From: Actinomycetota bacterium
GTDB taxonomy: Bacteria > Actinomycetota > Actinomycetes > Nanopelagicales > Nanopelagicaceae
Assembly: GCA_005800815.1 (NCBI GenBank)
Contig: SYEK01000018.1
Location: forward strand, 1-43,879
Length of the DNA stretch: 43,879 nucleotides
Direction of reading: 5' to 3'
Numbering within the stretch: position 1 is the first letter of the stretch; the number at the start of each line of letters is the position of its first letter. A program made the translations under genes and the position numbers. A model generated the notes under the pieces. The model made no database searches and was not told the origin of the DNA. It was given only the letters and a program-made list of their open reading frames with translations. Shown in pieces: positions 1 to 8,957 of the stretch.

Positions 1-1
1 G

Positions 2-538
2 AAGCTGCAAGAGCGTCTAGCCAAATTGGCTGGCGGTGTGGCAGTTATCAAGGCTGGAGCAGCTACTGAAGTTGAGCTCAAAGAGCGCAAGCACCGCATC
101 GAAGATGCAGTCCGTAATGCAAAGGCTGCAGTCGAAGAGGGAATTGTCGCTGGTGGTGGCGTTGCACTTCTACAGGCAGGTACTGCAGTATTCAAGAAGT
201 TATCTCTGACTGGCGATGAGGCCACAGGTGCCAGGATCGTCGAGTTCGCAATCGAGGCCCCACTCAAGCAGATCGCAATCAATGCAGGGCTAGAAGGTGG
301 AGTCGTCGTTGAAAAAGTTCGTCACTTGCCCTCTGGTCAGGGTCTGAACGCTGCAACGGGAGAGTATGTAGACATGATCAAGGCCGGCATCATCGATCCA
401 GCTAAGGTCACGCGCTCTGCACTCCAAAATGCGGCATCGATAGCAGCACTCTTCATCACTACTGAAGCGGTGATTGCAGACAAGCCAGAGAAGAATCCAG
501 CTCCCATGCCACAAGGTGGCGGAGACATGGACTTCTAA
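2..538 (+). CDS. groL: Chaperonin GroEL, C-terminal part (partial)
   Basis: This is the C-terminal third of the 60-kDa chaperonin, which folds client proteins in the cytoplasm as a tetradecamer with GroES. The frame is open from base 2, so the gene starts before the window. The segment has the family signature running from the [14 protein letters not shown] stretch through [14 protein letters not shown] to [10 protein letters not shown]. It ends in the actinobacterial-type tail GGGDMDF instead of a long Gly-Met repeat. A GC-rich hairpin follows the stop, so it is probably the last gene of its transcript. Identity is secure. Whether it is a groEL1- or groEL2-type paralogue is less certain, but the tail lacks the His-rich end seen in some GroEL1 proteins. 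Confidence 0.97.
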   Translation, partial: KLQERLAKLAGGVAVIKAGAATEVELKERKHRIEDAVRNAKAAVEEGIVAGGGVALLQAGTAVFKKLSLTGDEATGARIVEFAIEAPLKQIAINAGLEGGVVVEKVRHLPSGQGLNAATGEYVDMIKAGIIDPAKVTRSALQNAASIAALFITTEAVIADKPEKNPAPMPQGGGDMDF

Positions 539-558
539 AGCCCACTCATTACGCTCAG

Positions 559-586
559 CGCCGCCTCAATTAACATCGGGGCGGCG
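559..586 (+). terminator. Probable intrinsic terminator of groEL
   Basis: Bases 559-565 (CGCCGCC) pair perfectly with 580-586 (GGCGGCG) around a 14-base loop. A T-rich but interrupted stretch follows (TTCTGCTTT). The position, about 20 bases after the groEL stop and before the next gene, fits a terminator. The T tract is imperfect, as is common in actinobacteria. Confidence 0.5.
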
Positions 587-594
587 TTCTGCTT

Positions 595-600
595 TACCCT
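595..600 (+). promoter_or_regulatory. -10 element (TACCCT) for a leaderless DUF3027 mRNA
   Basis: TACCCT lies exactly six bases before the ATG at 607, and there is no Shine-Dalgarno sequence. Transcription would start at or next to the A of the ATG. The same hexamer and spacing precede the DUF2530 gene on the other strand at 1967. Confidence 0.45.
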
Positions 601-606
601 TGCATC

Positions 607-1341
607 ATGGCAAAGAAGTCGCTCCTTAAGAAGGTATCCAAGCAAGAGAGCTCTACTCGCTCGCACCCATTTGATGCGAACGAGCTTGCCCGAAGAGCAA
701 TTATCGATGAGATCCATAGCGCATCTCACGTTGGAAAGTTCAACTCAGTCGAGTTTGATGATGAGGATCGCTTAGCCACCTATCTATTCGAGGCAAAGAT
801 CCCTGGCTACAAAGGCTGGCGTTGGTGCGTGAGTATTGCAAAAGTGGATGCTCAAAGTGCACCAACAATCTGCGATGTTGTCCTGCTGCCAGGTCCTGAT
901 GCTCTGAGGGCCCCAGAATGGATTCCCTATCGTGATCGCATTCAACCTGGTGATGTGGGTGTTGGCGATATCCTTCCAAGCTCACTTGATGACACACGTT
1001 TGGTAATGGGTGCACAGGCACTACCCGTCGATGAGGATTTAGATACTGCGATGGCAGTTGAGCTTGGTTTTGGGCGAGTCCGTGTGATGTCGATTGAAGG
1101 TCGTGATCAAGCGGCAAAGCGATGGTATGACGGAGATCGTGGGCCTCACTCACCACTGGCGCAATCTGCGCCAAAGCCATGTCACTCATGTGGATTCTTT
1201 CTGGCGATTGCAGGCTCACTGCGCTCAACCTTTGGTGTGTGTGCCAATGCAATCTCGCCTGAAGATGCACGCGTTGTATCGGTCGATCACGGCTGCGGGG
1301 CTCACTCCGAAGCGACCTTCACTACACCTGGTGTAAACTAG
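607..1341 (+). CDS. DUF3027 family protein
   Basis: This 244-residue protein matches the actinobacterial DUF3027 family, whose function is unknown to me. Diagnostic segments are the central LPGPDALRAPEW-type stretch, the GPHSPLAQ segment, a CHSCGF pair near residue 190 and the C-terminal CANAISPEDARVVS region followed by HGCGAHSE. The paired cysteines (CxxC plus two later cysteines) could bind zinc; this is inference. The N-terminus is basic (KKSLLKKVSK). It is soluble, with no signal peptide or membrane segment. The start ATG has no ribosome-binding site but has a TACCCT box six bases upstream, so the mRNA is probably leaderless. Together with the cold-shock, DUF2530 and MFS genes that follow, it forms a neighbourhood common in actinobacteria. 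Confidence 0.9.
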   Translation: MAKKSLLKKVSKQESSTRSHPFDANELARRAIIDEIHSASHVGKFNSVEFDDEDRLATYLFEAKIPGYKGWRWCVSIAKVDAQSAPTICDVVLLPGPDALRAPEWIPYRDRIQPGDVGVGDILPSSLDDTRLVMGAQALPVDEDLDTAMAVELGFGRVRVMSIEGRDQAAKRWYDGDRGPHSPLAQSAPKPCHSCGFFLAIAGSLRSTFGVCANAISPEDARVVSVDHGCGAHSEATFTTPGVN

Positions 1342-1398
1342 CCTCCTGTCCGCAGCCCGCGGCTACAACAGAAGAAAAAACCCTAAGGAGCGATCCCC

Positions 1399-1782
1399 AT
1401 GCCTACAGGCCGAGTCAAATGGTTTTCATTGGAAAAGGGCTTTGGTTTTATCGAGAACGATGAGGGCGAAGATGTCTATTTGGCATCATCCTCATTGCCA
1501 CAAGGAGTCTCGACCATAAAACCTGGGACAAAACTTGAGTTCAGCATCGCCGATAGCCGTAAAGGTCCTCAGGCGATGTCGGTACACATCATTGATGCAC
1601 CGCCATCTCTTGCAGAGGGCTCTCGCGTCAATCCAGATGATTTAGCTGCCATGATCGAAGACACGATCAAGATCTTGGATCGTGTTGGAAATGGTCTGCG
1701 CCACGGACGCCACCCAGCTGGCCCTGAGGCTGAGCGTCTAGGCCGGGTCTTGCGAGGTATCGCCTCTCAACTTGAGGCTTAG
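1399..1782 (+). CDS. Cold-shock domain protein with C-terminal extension
   Basis: This 127-residue protein has an N-terminal cold-shock fold (about residues 1-66) that binds single-stranded RNA or DNA. It begins GRVKWFSLEKGFGFI, containing the RNP1 motif KGFGFI. The RNP2 position reads DVYLA instead of the common DVFVH, so one aromatic/His contact is altered. A roughly 60-residue helical extension follows, which classical 67-residue Csp proteins lack. Such long forms are typical of actinobacteria. A good ribosome-binding site, AAGGAG at 1385-1390, supports the ATG at 1399. Its stop codon overlaps the stop of the convergent DUF2530 gene by four bases. A role in RNA metabolism is inferred from the domain. 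Confidence 0.93.
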   Translation: MPTGRVKWFSLEKGFGFIENDEGEDVYLASSSLPQGVSTIKPGTKLEFSIADSRKGPQAMSVHIIDAPPSLAEGSRVNPDDLAAMIEDTIKILDRVGNGLRHGRHPAGPEAERLGRVLRGIASQLEA

Positions 1783-1967
1783 ATACCGCTGCCTCGTGCG
1801 CGGCGTATCGTGTATCGGATCCCGATCACACCCAACACCGCCCCGCAGATACAGCTCCATATGATCTCTGGATCGGCTTGCATCGCAAGTGCTACTACAC
1901 CTGCAACCAACCAGCAGATGGTTCCGATCGCGATGAGGATGACGACCGATCGGATATTTGACTCCAT
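1779..1967 (-). CDS. DUF2530 small membrane protein
   Basis: This 62-residue protein has two hydrophobic helices, roughly residues 7-27 and 36-52, and a basic C-terminal tail (IRRARGSGI). It resembles the actinobacterial DUF2530 family, which has no known function and is typically found beside cold-shock and MFS genes, as here. The start ATG lacks a Shine-Dalgarno site. TACCCT ends six bases upstream, so a leaderless transcript is likely. It is divergent from the MFS gene at 1986, leaving only about 18 bases for both control regions. Confidence 0.82.
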   Translation of the reverse strand: MESNIRSVVILIAIGTICWLVAGVVALAMQADPEIIWSCICGAVLGVIGIRYTIRRARGSGI

Positions 1968-1985
1968 GAGAGAAGGGTAATGCGC

Positions 1986-3257
1986 ATGGCGATTAAACAG
2001 GGTGGAAATTGGCGTTCATTTCGCCACCCCAACTACCGCATGCTCTTCCCAGCAAATACTGTCTCGAATATCGGTAGTTGGGCCCAGCGTGTGGCACAGG
2101 ACTGGCTCGTCCTAGAGCTCACCAACAACAACGGCACATATCTTGGTCTTGTTACTGCAGTCCAGTTTGCTCCAGTCCTATTTCTCTCTCTGCACGGTGG
2201 TGTTTTGGCAGATCGCTTGGATAAGCGCAAGGTCTTGATTGCCACAAATCTTGCAGGCGCTGCCACATCTATTGGACTAGGACTATTGGTCATCAATGAT
2301 GCTGTGGCGCTCTGGCACGTCTTTGCTTTCGCCGCTGTACTTGGAATCTCAACTGCAATCGATGCACCAGTACGTCAAGCCTTCTCTGGCGAACTCGTTG
2401 GAGCAGATGATCTACCCAATGCTGTGAGTCTTAACTCTGCCAACTTCAACGCTGGCCGCTTGGTTGGTCCAGCAATCTCTGGCTTCCTCATCGCAGCATT
2501 CGGGACGGGACCCTCATTTATCATCAATGGAGCCTCGTATTTTTTCGTGATCTTTGCTCTATTGAAAATGGATGTCACAACCCTTTTTCATCAGAGTCAA
2601 GAGAAGGGCACGGGCAATATCCGTGAGGCGATCGCCTATGTCCGGGCCCGGCCTGATATCTATGTCGTGATGATGATGGTCTTTGCGCTCTCAACTTTTG
2701 GCCTAAATTTCCAGATATTCAATGCGCTCATGGCCACACAGGAGTTTAGTTTGGGTCCGGCAAGCTTTGGCCTCATGGGGACCTTTGTGGCGATCGGTTC
2801 GCTCTCAGGTGCGGTTGGATCTGCCAGGCTTGAGCGCTTGAGAACAACACGCTTTGTCATCATCGGAGGAGTATTTTTCTCGATCTCGATTATGGCTCTC
2901 TCAATGCTCCCAAACTACACAACGTATGTTCTCTGGCTACCCATATGCGGTCTGATTGCTCTGACAACGTTGGTCTCAGCAAATTCAATCGTCCAAACAA
3001 GTACCGATCAAGTTATACGTGGACGCGTGATGGGTCTGTACCTATTTATCTTTATGGGTGGGGCCCCCTTTGGCTCACCACTGATTGGCCTGGCCGCCGA
3101 TTACATCGGTATTAGATACACGATCGCAGTATGTGGTGGTCTAGCCTTAGCGGCATCCTTATTTGTCTGGATCAAATACCGCGACAGGGTCGGAGTGCCA
3201 GAGGATGTGAGTATCGCTGCGATATTAAAGCGCGCTGATAGCGATCATAATAATTAA
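1986..3257 (+). CDS. MFS transporter (EntS-like exporter type)
   Basis: This is a 12-helix major facilitator protein of about 423 residues in the cytoplasmic membrane. It starts with a soluble stretch containing RSFRHPNYRMLF, then SNIGSWAQRVAQDWLVLELT and the loop motif GGVLADRLDKRKVL. These are typical of the MFS_3/EntS branch of drug or siderophore exporters. The substrate cannot be told from sequence. Two in-frame ATGs compete, at 1980 and 1986. The AGAAGGG at 1971-1977 is eight bases from the second but only two from the first, so 1986 is preferred. It is convergent with the second MFS gene at 3295. Confidence 0.9.
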   Translation: MAIKQGGNWRSFRHPNYRMLFPANTVSNIGSWAQRVAQDWLVLELTNNNGTYLGLVTAVQFAPVLFLSLHGGVLADRLDKRKVLIATNLAGAATSIGLGLLVINDAVALWHVFAFAAVLGISTAIDAPVRQAFSGELVGADDLPNAVSLNSANFNAGRLVGPAISGFLIAAFGTGPSFIINGASYFFVIFALLKMDVTTLFHQSQEKGTGNIREAIAYVRARPDIYVVMMMVFALSTFGLNFQIFNALMATQEFSLGPASFGLMGTFVAIGSLSGAVGSARLERLRTTRFVIIGGVFFSISIMALSMLPNYTTYVLWLPICGLIALTTLVSANSIVQTSTDQVIRGRVMGLYLFIFMGGAPFGSPLIGLAADYIGIRYTIAVCGGLALAASLFVWIKYRDRVGVPEDVSIAAILKRADSDHNN

Positions 3258-3294
3258 GCCAAAGAGGACCACTAAAGTCACGACTCTACGGGTC

Positions 3295-4464
3295 TTATAG
3301 CTCATGTGATGCCCTCGGTTCTGGCGCCGAAGGTACGAACTTCACAATGGTAAAGGCGATAACAATTAACACTGGGACCATGATGTAGGCCCTTGAGATT
3401 CCAAAATTATCACCAAGGACACCCAATAAGAATGGCGCCACTGCGATCGCGATACCTGCAGCAAGTGAGCTGCGCCCAATCGCAAGATCAGGTCGTCCAT
3501 CGCTAAATGCGATCAAACGAATCGATGCAAGTGCGAATTGCATAGAGACCCCTAAGCCGATGACGAACAAAGAGAAGAGGCTAAGAGCCATCGAGTGGGA
3601 TAGCCAAAAGCAGACGAAGCCAAGAAACTGAAGGGCGATCATCCCAAGCAGTTGGGTATCGAGCGCAAAGCGCCGAAGAAGCAGAGCGCCATACCATCTC
3701 CCGATTCCCATGCCGGTGCCCAGTGCCACTATTGCCACGGTTGAGATTGCAGCACTCGAGCCAACACGATCTTTGAGCAGAGCAGCGGCCCAGAAGGAGA
3801 CTGCAAACTCACTTGAGATGCAGGCTGTGAAGCCAACCCATGAGAGCCAAAATCTACGAGAGAGCTTTCCATCTTGAGGTCCTGCTGTATCGCGAACGTG
3901 CTCTTCGGTGGTTGCATCCCGGCTCAGCAGAAAGAGAGTGATTGCAATGGGGATGGTAAGGAGTAGGCCGATCCGCCATAAACCTGGGGAGATGATCGCA
4001 ATCGTGCCAATCAATGCCGTTCCTGTCACAAAACCAATTGAGGCGATGCCATTTGCTTGAGGTATGGCAACCTGCGCCTGCCTGCCAAAGTGATGAGACA
4101 TTGAGGTAAGCATCGTATTGATCACCATCGATGTCCCAAAGCCAGCGATCAAAGTTGCGGGCAGAGTCAAAAAGACGGGGGGAGAGAGAACAAACAGGCT
4201 TAACCCAAGAGTAAAGATTCCAAGACCCATCCATCCAGCACGAGTGCGACCCAAACGATGGGCGATAGAGGGATTTGCATAGCCTGCAAAGATCGATGCA
4301 AGACCCATCGCTGTGCCATGCAGACTAGCGATGGTCAGAGAGGTCCCTTGATCCTGCCGCAAAAGAGATTGTGCCGGGCCAAATCCACCCAGATAGAAGT
4401 TGACGATCGCAGTTTGCGTTGCGACGATCCAGAAGAAGCGGTCCCGGTGAAAGCTCTTAGTCAT
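3295..4464 (-). CDS. MFS transporter in the pdxH-serC operon
   Basis: This 389-residue membrane protein has about 12 hydrophobic segments and a central loop near residues 185-205. It looks like a major facilitator of the general MFS_1 type. The loop IAHRLGRTRAGW after helix 2 resembles the family's GxLaDrxGrr signature. It starts three bases after the serC stop and is therefore very likely co-transcribed with pdxH and serC. A role in moving a substrate linked to serine or vitamin B6 metabolism is possible from context only. It is not closely similar to the MFS protein at 1986, so it is not a tandem duplicate. Confidence 0.87.
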   Translation of the reverse strand: MTKSFHRDRFFWIVATQTAIVNFYLGGFGPAQSLLRQDQGTSLTIASLHGTAMGLASIFAGYANPSIAHRLGRTRAGWMGLGIFTLGLSLFVLSPPVFLTLPATLIAGFGTSMVINTMLTSMSHHFGRQAQVAIPQANGIASIGFVTGTALIGTIAIISPGLWRIGLLLTIPIAITLFLLSRDATTEEHVRDTAGPQDGKLSRRFWLSWVGFTACISSEFAVSFWAAALLKDRVGSSAAISTVAIVALGTGMGIGRWYGALLLRRFALDTQLLGMIALQFLGFVCFWLSHSMALSLFSLFVIGLGVSMQFALASIRLIAFSDGRPDLAIGRSSLAAGIAIAVAPFLLGVLGDNFGISRAYIMVPVLIVIAFTIVKFVPSAPEPRASHEL

Positions 4465-4467
4465 CGC

Positions 4468-5595
<1,128 letters not shown>

Positions 5596-6261
5596 TTATG
5601 GGTAGTACCGGTTTATCACCCAATCAGCATCGGTGGTAGCCCGCTCATAGTGCACGCGATCGTGCAGTCGAGAATATCTCCCCTGCCAAAATTCGATAGA
5701 TAATGGTGTGACGCGGTATCCACCCCAATGAGGTGGACATGGCACCAGGCTTCCCTCAGGCCACTTATCTGCTGCGCCTTGAAATCTCTGTTCCAACTCT
5801 TCGCGCGATGCAAGTGGAGAGGATTGGGCACTAGCCCATGCGCCAATCTGAGATGACCATGGACGTGTGGCGAAGTAATCTGCGGACTCTTGAGCACTGA
5901 CTTTTTCGGCCAGTCCACTTATCCCAACTTGGCGCTCCATGACATACCAAGGAAACAAGAGACTCACCTGTGGGTTCATATCGATTGTATGTGCTTTGCG
6001 AGAGGAGTAATTTGAGAAAAAAGTGAAACCACCATTGGAGATATCTTTGAGCAGGACAGTGCGTGTTGTGATCGCTAAATCAGAGCCGACGGTGGAGAGC
6101 ACCATGGCATTTGCCTCAACAATCATCGAATTCTCATGGGCCTGGCGCAGCCAATCGGCAAAAGCCACAAAGGGATCTGCACCTAAGTCGGCGATTCCTT
6201 CGAGCCCGTAGGAGCGACGCATCGCCCTGATCTCGTCCCGATTTAACTCCAGGTTACTCAT
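5596..6261 (-). CDS. pdxH: Pyridoxamine 5'-phosphate oxidase
   Basis: PdxH is an FMN enzyme that oxidises pyridoxine or pyridoxamine phosphate to pyridoxal phosphate in the cytoplasm. Family signatures are NAMVLSTV, TRTVLLKD, FTFFSNYSSRKA and the C-terminal run WGGYRVTP, IEFWQGR, SRLHDR, with the RYYP end. Two starts are possible: GTG at 6279 (227 residues) or ATG at 6261 (221 residues). I prefer the ATG, because its product begins closer to the conserved region and a TTCGAT box lies six bases upstream. A GAGG at a 12-base spacing is also present. It heads the leftward pdxH-serC-MFS operon, and citrate synthase is divergent from it. Confidence 0.95.
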   Translation of the reverse strand: MSNLELNRDEIRAMRRSYGLEGIADLGADPFVAFADWLRQAHENSMIVEANAMVLSTVGSDLAITTRTVLLKDISNGGFTFFSNYSSRKAHTIDMNPQVSLLFPWYVMERQVGISGLAEKVSAQESADYFATRPWSSQIGAWASAQSSPLASREELEQRFQGAADKWPEGSLVPCPPHWGGYRVTPLSIEFWQGRYSRLHDRVHYERATTDADWVINRYYP

Positions 6262-6364
6262 GGTTGTATCGAACCTCACTTTCGCCCTGAGTGCATCATC
6301 TTAAGCGTATGGTCGTGAGCACCCCCATAGAAGGTGCAGAATTAGGCTATTGCATAGTGCGGAT

Positions 6365-6371
6365 AAAGGAG
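6365..6371 (+). promoter_or_regulatory. Ribosome-binding site that sets the citrate synthase start
   Basis: AAAGGAG lies six bases before the GTG at 6378. The in-frame upstream ATG at 6291 has no such site, so the GTG is the likely true start. Confidence 0.8.
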
Positions 6372-6377
6372 CCCAAC

Positions 6378-7493
6378 GTGTCTGATGATTTCAAGCCTGG
6401 CTTAGAGGGTGTTATCGCATTCGAGTCTGAGATAGCAGAGCCAGATAAAGAGGGAAGCGCTCTTCGCTACCGTGGCGTTGACATCGATGATCTCGTAGGC
6501 CGAGTCTCATTTGGAAATGTGTGGGGATTACTTGTCGATGATGAGTTCAATCCAGGTCTTCCCAATGCTGAGAAGTTTCCGCTACCAGTGCACTCTGGTG
6601 ATGTTCGCGTAGATGTCCAAGCAGCAATCTCCATGTTGGCACCCGCTTGGGGATACAAACCACTTTTGGATATCGATGATACCGAGGCACGTAGCAATCT
6701 TGCACGTGCATCGGTCATGGTTCTGTCTTATCTAGCCCAGGCCGCCCGTGGTAGCTATGAGAAGCCAGTACCAGAACATGAGGTTGATAAGGCTCATACC
6801 GTTGTAGAGCGCATGATGATTCGCTGGCGTGGAGAGCCTGATCCAGCCCATGTGCGAGCGATCGATGCATACTTCGTCTCTGCCGCCGAACATGGGATGA
6901 ACGCATCAACATTCACCGCTCGTGTGATTGCATCAACTGGTGCCGATGTCGCCGCTGCACTATCGGGTGCAATCGGTGCGATGTCTGGTCCATTACATGG
7001 CGGTGCACCTTCACGTGTCCTACACATGATCGAAGAAGTTGAAAGAACAGGAGATGCGACGGTATATGTCAAGGGTCTGCTCGATCGCAAAGAGCGTTTG
7101 ATGGGATTCGGTCATCGCGTATATCGTGCCGAAGATCCACGTGCACGTACGCTGCGCCGCACGGCAAAAGAGTTGAACGCACCGCGTTATGAAGTTGCAG
7201 AGGCCCTTGAAAAAGCCGCACTCAAAGAGTTGCACGAGCGTCAACCAGATCGTGTTCTTGAGACAAACGTTGAGTTCTGGGCGGCGATAATCTTGGACTT
7301 TGCCCAAGTTCCTTCACCACTGTTCACATCCATGTTTACAGCCGCGCGTACCGCTGGTTGGTCTGCACATATCTTGGAGCAAAAGCGCACAGGCAGATTG
7401 ATTCGTCCATCTGCGCGCTATATCGGCAAGGCGCCCCGCTCGGCCGAATCGGTCGCAGGTTGGGACTCTACGGTCGAACAGCTCCATAGATAG
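6378..7493 (+). CDS. Citrate synthase 2 type (citrate/methylcitrate synthase family)
   Basis: This enzyme condenses acetyl-CoA (or propionyl-CoA) with oxaloacetate. The 371-residue, short-type protein begins VSDDFKPGLEGVIAFES. Catalytic-region motifs are GPLHGGA (His207) and GFGHRVYRAEDPRA (His246, Asp253). At the usual third catalytic position, where many citrate synthases read NVDFYS, it reads NVEFWAAI with Glu299. I believe this is shared by actinobacterial citrate synthase 2 proteins, but it makes the substrate less certain. The start is set by AAAGGAG six bases before GTG 6378; the frame stays open upstream to 6291. It stands alone, divergent from pdxH. Whether the genome has a second, long-type citrate synthase cannot be seen here. 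Confidence 0.92.
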   Translation: MSDDFKPGLEGVIAFESEIAEPDKEGSALRYRGVDIDDLVGRVSFGNVWGLLVDDEFNPGLPNAEKFPLPVHSGDVRVDVQAAISMLAPAWGYKPLLDIDDTEARSNLARASVMVLSYLAQAARGSYEKPVPEHEVDKAHTVVERMMIRWRGEPDPAHVRAIDAYFVSAAEHGMNASTFTARVIASTGADVAAALSGAIGAMSGPLHGGAPSRVLHMIEEVERTGDATVYVKGLLDRKERLMGFGHRVYRAEDPRARTLRRTAKELNAPRYEVAEALEKAALKELHERQPDRVLETNVEFWAAIILDFAQVPSPLFTSMFTAARTAGWSAHILEQKRTGRLIRPSARYIGKAPRSAESVAGWDSTVEQLHR

Positions 7494-7586
7494 GGGTTGG
7501 TCTACTGAAATGGAAAGGATTAATTTCGCCAGAAACACCACGAATTTGAAAGCGCTTTATCGCCTCCATGATGCTTGAATCATGCC

Positions 7587-8957
7587 ATGTCAAAGGCAAA
7601 AACCTCGATAATGTGGTTTCGTCGCGATCTTAGGATCAACGACCATCCCGCTCTTTTAGCGGCGATTGAATCGGCAGAGCAGGTCATCCCTCTTTTCATT
7701 CTAGACAAAGAGCAGATTGCAGAGGCCGGTGAGAAATTATTAGCCTATATGAGTCAATCCCTTCGTGCTCTGGATGAATCTCTTGGTAATCGACTTCACA
7801 TCATTGAGGGGGATCAAATCGAAGTTTTATCTGCGTTGATCAAAAAATATGAGGTCAAAGAGGTGCACATCTCGGCTGAGTATGAGCGCTATGGCGCTGC
7901 ACGTGATGCAAAAGTCGAAGCGGCAGGTATCACGTTGGTTCGTACAGGAAGTCCTTACGCAGTCGCACCCGGTAGAGTCCTCAAGCCATCGGATTCAACC
8001 CCTTACAAGGTCTACACACCTTTCTATCGAGCATGGCGCACACATGGATGGCGTGCACCTGCGGCGGTTCCCAAGAAATTTGAATGTGTGGAGCCAGAGA
8101 AGAAATACCGCGCCTTTCCTGATTTTCCCCTTCCCGATGGGGTCTCAATAGCTCCCGCTGGTGAGTTAGCGGCTATGGCTAGGTTCAAAATATTTAGCAA
8201 AAAGGCTCTTGATTCCTATGATGAGAGTCGAAATCTTGCAGGTATTGATGGAACATCAAAGATGAGTACGTATCTAAAATTTGGTGAGGTCCATCCTCGG
8301 ACCCTATTACAGGGACTGGGAGAGGATAAAGGCGCCGATACTTTCAGAAAAGAGATCGCCTGGCGCGAGTTTTACGCCGACGTTCTCTTTGCTAATCCGA
8401 TGAGCGATAAGGAGTACTACACACCTCGCTTTGCTCAGATGAGATATGACAAACCTGGTGCACAGTTCAAGGCCTGGACGCAGGGCAAAACTGGCTATCC
8501 CTTCGTAGATGCTGCGATGCGTCAGTTGCTTCATGAAGGCTGGATGCACAACAGAACCCGTATGGTTGTTGCCTCATTTCTCGTCAAAGATTTACACCTT
8601 GAATGGCAGTTAGGTGAGCGCTTTTTTGCAGATCACTTAGTCGATTACGACGTCGCATCCAATGCCCATGGCTGGCAGTGGACGGCTGGCACCGGAACTG
8701 ATGCCTCTCCTTATTACAGGGTCTTCAACCCAGTCGATCAAGGTAAACGCTTTGATGCAGATGGTGGATATATCCGTAAGTACGTTCCAGAGCTAGCACA
8801 CTTGAGCCCCGATAAGATTCACGAACCTTGGCTATATGCCGATGGCTATACCAAGGGATATCCAAAGAGGATTGTGGATCATGCTCTCGAGCGCCTTGAA
8901 TCACTAGCTCGATTGAAAGAGATCAAAGTCGACACACCCCAAGACCCTCGCGCTTAG
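7587..8957 (+). CDS. phrB: Deoxyribodipyrimidine photolyase (class I)
   Basis: This light-driven FAD enzyme repairs cyclobutane pyrimidine dimers. The 456-residue protein starts with the antenna-binding Rossmann domain (SIMWFRRDLRINDHPAL). The FAD domain has GKTGYPFVDAAMRQL, GWMHNRTRM and GWQWTAGTGTDASPYYRVFNP. The Asn that normally contacts FAD N5 is kept in the segment DVASNAHGWQW, but the next Asn-Gly of classical photolyases reads Ala-His. The ATG at 7587 is preferred over the in-frame TTG at 7575. TTGAAT at 7575-7580 may be a -10 box six bases before it, giving a leaderless mRNA. The end overlaps the convergent GGDEF gene by 35 bases. Photolyase fits a sunlit surface-water lifestyle (inference). 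Confidence 0.95.
   Translation: MSKAKTSIMWFRRDLRINDHPALLAAIESAEQVIPLFILDKEQIAEAGEKLLAYMSQSLRALDESLGNRLHIIEGDQIEVLSALIKKYEVKEVHISAEYERYGAARDAKVEAAGITLVRTGSPYAVAPGRVLKPSDSTPYKVYTPFYRAWRTHGWRAPAAVPKKFECVEPEKKYRAFPDFPLPDGVSIAPAGELAAMARFKIFSKKALDSYDESRNLAGIDGTSKMSTYLKFGEVHPRTLLQGLGEDKGADTFRKEIAWREFYADVLFANPMSDKEYYTPRFAQMRYDKPGAQFKAWTQGKTGYPFVDAAMRQLLHEGWMHNRTRMVVASFLVKDLHLEWQLGERFFADHLVDYDVASNAHGWQWTAGTGTDASPYYRVFNPVDQGKRFDADGGYIRKYVPELAHLSPDKIHEPWLYADGYTKGYPKRIVDHALERLESLARLKEIKVDTPQDPRA

Noticed and set aside
740..1270. 176-residue open frame on the minus strand inside DUF3027
   Set aside because: It is antisense to a gene with clear family motifs, is rich in His/Gln/Leu as shadow frames are, and has no start signal.
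3258..3294. Terminator hairpin between the convergent MFS genes
   Set aside because: The only pairing is six bases with a G-T pair around a 20-base loop, too weak to call.
1986..4464. The two MFS genes as a tandem or inverted duplication
   Set aside because: The proteins share only general MFS features and differ in signature motifs and loop positions.
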